From contig JAVEYH010000008.1 in the NCBI GenBank assembly GCA_034003585.1, forward strand, positions 1-54,931: 54,931 nt of DNA, read 5' to 3'. Of this stretch, positions 51,779 through 54,931 are shown piece after piece. Numbering within the stretch: the first letter of the stretch is position 1; the number at the start of each line of letters is the position of its first letter. The translations under genes and the position numbers were made by a program. The stretch comes from JAPXSY01 sp034003585 (GTDB lineage Bacteria; Verrucomicrobiota; Kiritimatiellia; RFP12; UBA1067). The notes beneath the pieces were generated by a model. It did not search any database. It saw only the letters and a program-made list of their open reading frames with translations, and was not told the DNA's origin.

Positions 51779-51821
51779 CGGCTCAGGGGTTGACCGACTC
51801 CGGTGAGGAGGGGGCTCCCGG

Positions 51822-52001
51822 TCAATCATAGCGGTTCATGTACCCGCCCGGAAGGGGCATGGTGCCCTCCCAGGTGGCGGGGGCCGACCAGGGCATGTCC
51901 GTTTCGGTCGGCCGGTCGGACATGCACCCGGCGAGCAGGGCGAGGGTCAGCAGGACGGCCAACCCCAGAAGCGCCCGCGCGGCCTTAGAAGAAAACGACA
52001 T
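51822..52001 (-). CDS. Small lipoprotein, 59 residues
   Basis: A short gene: basic N-terminus (MSFSSKAARALLGL), hydrophobic stretch and a strong lipobox (LLAGC), then a mature part of only about 33 residues (SDRPTETDMPWS...LPGGYMNRYD). The ATG at 52001 has a GGAGAAAGG ribosome site and overlaps the end of the upstream coiled-coil gene by 17 bases, so translation is probably coupled. Its role is unknown; the pairing with a membrane coiled-coil protein suggests an envelope function. Confidence 0.72.
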   Translation of the reverse strand: MSFSSKAARALLGLAVLLTLALLAGCMSDRPTETDMPWSAPATWEGTMPLPGGYMNRYD

Positions 52002-53118
52002 CGCCTTTCTCCACCGGGGCCTGCTGCCAGTCGCTCAGGATATCGGCGACCACCAGGTTTTTGCCCCGCACGGCCTGACGCAGCTTGATGCGGGTGACGA
52101 ACTCGCCGGAGGCGCTCTGGCGTCCGATGCGGCGCACATTCATCTCGAGTTGCGGCATCGCGTTCTGGCGCTCCGGGCCGAGCATCTCGGTCATGGCGTC
52201 ATCCGTGAACTCGAGAATCGCGAACTTCAGCTCGTCGTTGGCCTCCAGGATCTTGCCTTTGTCCCCGGCGGAGAGGGCGGTCACCGCGACGCCGGCATTC
52301 TCCTGGACCGGGCGGTTGCCCGAACCCGCGAAGCGCTTCTTCATCTCTTCCAGGGCCTCGCGCGTTTTGGCGAGATCCTCGGTGAGGGTGAGCTTCTCCT
52401 CGTTCAGGCGCTCGGCCTGATCTTTGGCGTCGGCGGCTTCGGCGGCCAGTTCGCGCTTTTCGGCCGTGAGTTTGGTGATGCGGCCGTTGAGCTCCTCTTT
52501 CTCGGTTTCGAGGGTGGCGACCTGTTCGCGGGCGCCCTTCAGATCGCGTTTGACCGTACGGCCGTCAGCCTTCAGCTTGTTGATCTCCTCGACGCCGGCG
52601 GTGACCTGCTCGCGCATCTTGGTAAGTTCGGCGCGGGTCTTGTTCAGCACGGCCTGCTGGGTCTTGGCGCGCTCAAACGCCAGATCGAGCAACTCCTGCA
52701 TCGTGCCCGGGCCTTTGGTGCGCGGGCTCTGGTCCACCGGGTCCGGGTCGATTTTGCCTTCCGGGGTCAGGGCATAATAACTGCGGAGCTGGATGCGTTT
52801 TTCCGTGCTGCCGAAATCCAGGGTGGCCAGGTTCTGCTGCTCGAGCTTGACCGGGTAGTTTTCCAGGACCGAAACCCGGTCCGGATTGGCGATTTCGCGG
52901 TCCGTGACGTCCGAGTTGTCCTTCTGGACATCCGGCGCCGCCACATCCTGGGGGTCGGACGCCTCGAGCGTCTTCGACATGCGGATGACATGCTCCTCCA
53001 GGGCCGAGTTCCGTTGCATCAGCAGCTCGCGCTTACCGAATAGCAGGTTTGCGAAGACCAGCGAGACGATACTCAGGAGCAGGATCACGACAACCAACAC
53101 ACGCAGCAGCTTACCCAT
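51985..53118 (-). CDS. Membrane-anchored coiled-coil protein
   Basis: A 377-residue protein with one N-terminal membrane helix (LLRVLVVVILLLSIVSLVFA) and a long coiled coil at about residues 140-270 (LKGAREQVATLETEKEELNG, AERLNEEKLTLTEDLAKTRE). The C-terminal 100 residues form a small domain (ANDELKFAILEFTDDAMTEM, TRIKLRQAVRGKNLVVADIL). The ATG at 53118 follows GAGGATT; the frame extends 16 codons further upstream but that part looks non-coding. I do not recognise a named family. The anchored coiled-coil layout resembles envelope-spanning or cell-division-related proteins, without specific evidence. The small lipoprotein gene overlaps its end, and a TPR-like gene is divergent. Confidence 0.78.
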   Translation of the reverse strand: MGKLLRVLVVVILLLSIVSLVFANLLFGKRELLMQRNSALEEHVIRMSKTLEASDPQDVAAPDVQKDNSDVTDREIANPDRVSVLENYPVKLEQQNLATLDFGSTEKRIQLRSYYALTPEGKIDPDPVDQSPRTKGPGTMQELLDLAFERAKTQQAVLNKTRAELTKMREQVTAGVEEINKLKADGRTVKRDLKGAREQVATLETEKEELNGRITKLTAEKRELAAEAADAKDQAERLNEEKLTLTEDLAKTREALEEMKKRFAGSGNRPVQENAGVAVTALSAGDKGKILEANDELKFAILEFTDDAMTEMLGPERQNAMPQLEMNVRRIGRQSASGEFVTRIKLRQAVRGKNLVVADILSDWQQAPVEKGDVVFF

Positions 53119-53167
53119 TTTTAAATCCTCAACCTTTGCTTGTGACACGATTGGCCATAGGGTCAAA

Positions 53168-53195
53168 ATTAAAGCAAAACGGGGCGCAACTGCAA
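53168..53195 (-). promoter_or_regulatory. Possible promoter of the coiled-coil gene
   Basis: On the minus strand, TTGCAG (53195-53190) and TTTAAT (53173-53168) with a 16-base spacer, about 50 bases before the ATG at 53118. The match is moderate. It lies in the divergent region 53119-53327 together with the + strand promoter at 53290; no other signal was seen there. Confidence 0.4.
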
Positions 53196-53289
53196 CAACA
53201 AAAGTGAGCGCGGACCTTTTTTATGCGCGGCCGGGCGTTTGGGGCGGGCCAGGCATATGCGCTTTCTCACGGAAGCGTTCGCTTTGAAA

Positions 53290-53318
53290 TTGACCGGGCA
53301 AGCAACTTACCGTATAAC
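53290..53318 (+). promoter_or_regulatory. Promoter of the TPR-like gene
   Basis: TTGACC (53290-53295) and TATAAC (53313-53318) with an ideal 17-base spacer, a close match to the sigma70-type consensus. The predicted transcript start is near 53325. The ATG at 53328 would then be almost leaderless, while the ATG at 53349 would have a 24-base leader with GAGAAG in front of it. Confidence 0.65.
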
Positions 53319-53327
53319 ATGGGCATT

Positions 53328-54931
53328 ATGAATGAGAAGTGCTTTCGCATGATTTCGGGTCATGGGCTCGCGCTGGTGTGGTGTGGGGTTGCCCTGTCCG
53401 CCCTCCTGTCGCGGGCGCAGGGGAATGCGGACGATCAGGCGTTGCGCGAGGAGTTCAAGTACATTGACGCCCTGCAGCAGTTGCGGATGCCTGATCTGGC
53501 CGAGGAGGTGATCGCCGAGGCCAAAAAGCGTTTTCCCGAAGCGGCGGCCCAGTTCAAGGTCCGGGAGATACAGGGGTTGCTTTGGCAGGGCAAGTTCGAC
53601 GAAGTGAAAAAAGTCGTGGACGCCATACCGGACAAGAACGGCGAGGAGTACTGGGCGCTCAATCTGGCCATGGCGGATGCCTATTACGCCTTCGGCAAGT
53701 ACATGGATGCGGACAAGCTCTACCTCGCCTTCTTCAAAGCCTTCGCCAAGCCGCCGGCCGCGTTGGTCTCCTTCTACCGCGACTCCGCCTACAAGTACGC
53801 GCAGATGCTTCTCTATCTGGGAAAGCAGAGCGAGGCCCTGGCCGCCTTCAAACGGCTGTTCAACGTGCCGCTGGGAGAGGATGTCGAGCGGCAGATTCTG
53901 GCGGACATGGCGGAACTGATGCTCAAGCTCGCCCCGGATCTCCAGAAGAAGGCCGAGAAGGACGCCATGCTGAAAGAGGCCGAGACCGCGGTCGACAAAC
54001 TGCTTTGGAAACAGGATGTGTGGTTCGGCAAGGCGATCGTGATGAAAGCGCACATCTTCCTCCTGCGGGGGGATGTCAAGGGGGCGCAGGAACTGGTGGA
54101 GAACTACATGCCCCAGCTCCGCACGATCCATGACGCCCTGGTCGAGCAGGATGCGGACGGCTCGCTGGGCATGCTCCGCATGAGCCCGATGCCGCAGTGC
54201 CGCTATCTGCTGGCGGTGCTGCTGATGGACGAGGCGGTGGCGGAGGCCAGGAAAGAGGGCGGCAACGACGACCGCATCAAGGATCTGCTGCTGGGCGAGC
54301 GCGACCCCCAGACGCGCCAGCGCAAGGGCAACGGTGCCTTCAACCACTTCATCAATGTGTTCATCCGGTATCCGGAGAGCCAGTGGGCCGCCGAGGCCGG
54401 CGAGCGCTCGGAATCCATCCGCAAGCTGATCAAGGAACGGTACAACGCGGAGATCCGCACGCCGGTGACGGTTGAGCAGATGGCCAAGGTGCGCCAGATG
54501 CAGTTCGCCGGGGCGCGGCTGCTCTTCAGCCAGAACCAGTTCAAGGAGGCCATCGACAAGTACCTGCTGGTCCTCAACCAGTTCCCCGAAACCCCCGAGT
54601 CCGTGCCGGCGCTCGGCGACCTGGCCATCAGCTTCATCGAGACCGCCGACAAAGATCCGGACGCGCTGCTGATGGCGGATACGGTGACCGGGCACCTCTC
54701 GGAGCGTTTCTGCGCCAAGGAAAAGCTGATGAAGGAGGCGGGGGACCAGGTGCGCCGCATCGGCGAACGGTTCGGCGAGATGGCGATGGAAGACAAGAAG
54801 CGCGAAACCTATGCGCTCTTCTTCCGCGACTACCCCACCCATTACGCGGCCGGCCAACTGGTCATGAGTTTCGGCGAGCGCGAGTTCCAGGCCAAGAATT
54901 ACGCGGGCGCCCTCGCGTATTACCGGCTCAT
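53328..54931 (+). CDS. Secreted TPR-like repeat protein (3' partial)
   Basis: An open frame of 534 codons that runs off the window end. The N-terminus is a signal peptide (ISGHGLALVWCGVALSALLS, then RAQG). The rest is helical repeats of TPR type: YWALNLAMADAYYAFGKYMD, YAQMLLYLGKQSEALAAFKR, FAGARLLFSQNQFKEAIDKY, then YLLVLNQFPETPESVPALGD. TPR proteins of this kind often assemble envelope complexes such as secretion or outer-membrane machinery. Start: ATG at 53328, or ATG at 53349, which has a weak GAGAAG site and fits the promoter better. A long frame on the opposite strand (53307-54857) is its shadow. The full length and exact function are unknown. Confidence 0.82.
   Translation, partial: MNEKCFRMISGHGLALVWCGVALSALLSRAQGNADDQALREEFKYIDALQQLRMPDLAEEVIAEAKKRFPEAAAQFKVREIQGLLWQGKFDEVKKVVDAIPDKNGEEYWALNLAMADAYYAFGKYMDADKLYLAFFKAFAKPPAALVSFYRDSAYKYAQMLLYLGKQSEALAAFKRLFNVPLGEDVERQILADMAELMLKLAPDLQKKAEKDAMLKEAETAVDKLLWKQDVWFGKAIVMKAHIFLLRGDVKGAQELVENYMPQLRTIHDALVEQDADGSLGMLRMSPMPQCRYLLAVLLMDEAVAEARKEGGNDDRIKDLLLGERDPQTRQRKGNGAFNHFINVFIRYPESQWAAEAGERSESIRKLIKERYNAEIRTPVTVEQMAKVRQMQFAGARLLFSQNQFKEAIDKYLLVLNQFPETPESVPALGDLAISFIETADKDPDALLMADTVTGHLSERFCAKEKLMKEAGDQVRRIGERFGEMAMEDKKRETYALFFRDYPTHYAAGQLVMSFGEREFQAKNYAGALAYYRL

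Noticed and set aside
53307..54857. 516-codon frame on the minus strand at the window end
   Set aside because: The + strand frame has a signal peptide, TPR-like repeats and a consensus promoter and runs off the window; the minus frame is its shadow.

Overview
The window is one GC-rich scaffold piece with a 100-N gap at 22517-22616. It most resembles a polysaccharide-degrading member of the PVC superphylum, probably Kiritimatiellae (Verrucomicrobiota). That placement is inferred from gene content: a sigma factor of the Rhodopirellula/Verrucomicrobium ECF type paired with FecR-domain sensors, many secreted proteins with CBM9-like, LamG, SGNH and GH16 domains, a XylR/AraC-type sugar regulator and a Wadjet system. 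There is no rRNA, tRNA, CRISPR or recognisable insertion sequence.

Region 1 (1-21162, + strand) is two copies of one gene cassette. Copy 1 is cut by the window start: FecR/CBM9-like membrane sensor (2-1348), secreted surface protein (1381-2358), SGNH lipoprotein hydrolase (2386-4041), FlgD-Ig/beta-propeller/CBM9-like protein (4038-7241). Copy 2 is complete: ECF sigma factor (7340-7873), FecR/CBM9-like sensor (7873-9486), repeat-rich secreted surface protein (9525-11696), SGNH hydrolase (11723-12964), and two giant propeller proteins (12976-16989 and 17011-21162). The two FecR genes are near-identical in blocks but diverge in one patch of the predicted ligand-binding domain. I read this as a glycan-sensing cell-surface signalling system in which each cassette makes its own sensor, surface protein, esterase and binding proteins.

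Region 2 (21191-28851, - strand) is a Wadjet-type defence locus jetA-jetB-jetC-jetD. A VapBC-like toxin-antitoxin pair with its own promoter/operator lies between jetC and jetD, and the scaffold gap falls inside the toxin. A 264-bp element with near-perfect 16-bp terminal inverted repeats sits just upstream of jetA.

Region 3 (29143-33682, - strand) holds metF, mutL and a GH51-like protein that lacks the usual acid/base motif, in one probable transcription unit behind a good sigma70-type promoter.

Region 4 (33832-40336, - strand) is a heavy-metal-type RND efflux operon: a small Cys/His-rich protein, a TolC-like protein, an adaptor with three His/Cys tandem repeats, and the CusA/CzcA-like pump. 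Upstream on the same strand, overlapping the small gene, is a XylR-like AraC regulator (40318-41625).

Region 5 (41707-51778, + strand) is a carbohydrate cluster divergent from that regulator: a DUF5107/TPR protein, two tandem GH16 enzymes, a LamG-domain surface protein and a large putative TIM-barrel glycosidase. A direct-repeat operator and a promoter lie in front of it.

Region 6 (51822-54931) has a coiled-coil membrane protein and a 59-residue lipoprotein on the - strand. Divergent from them is a long TPR-like secreted protein that runs off the window end.
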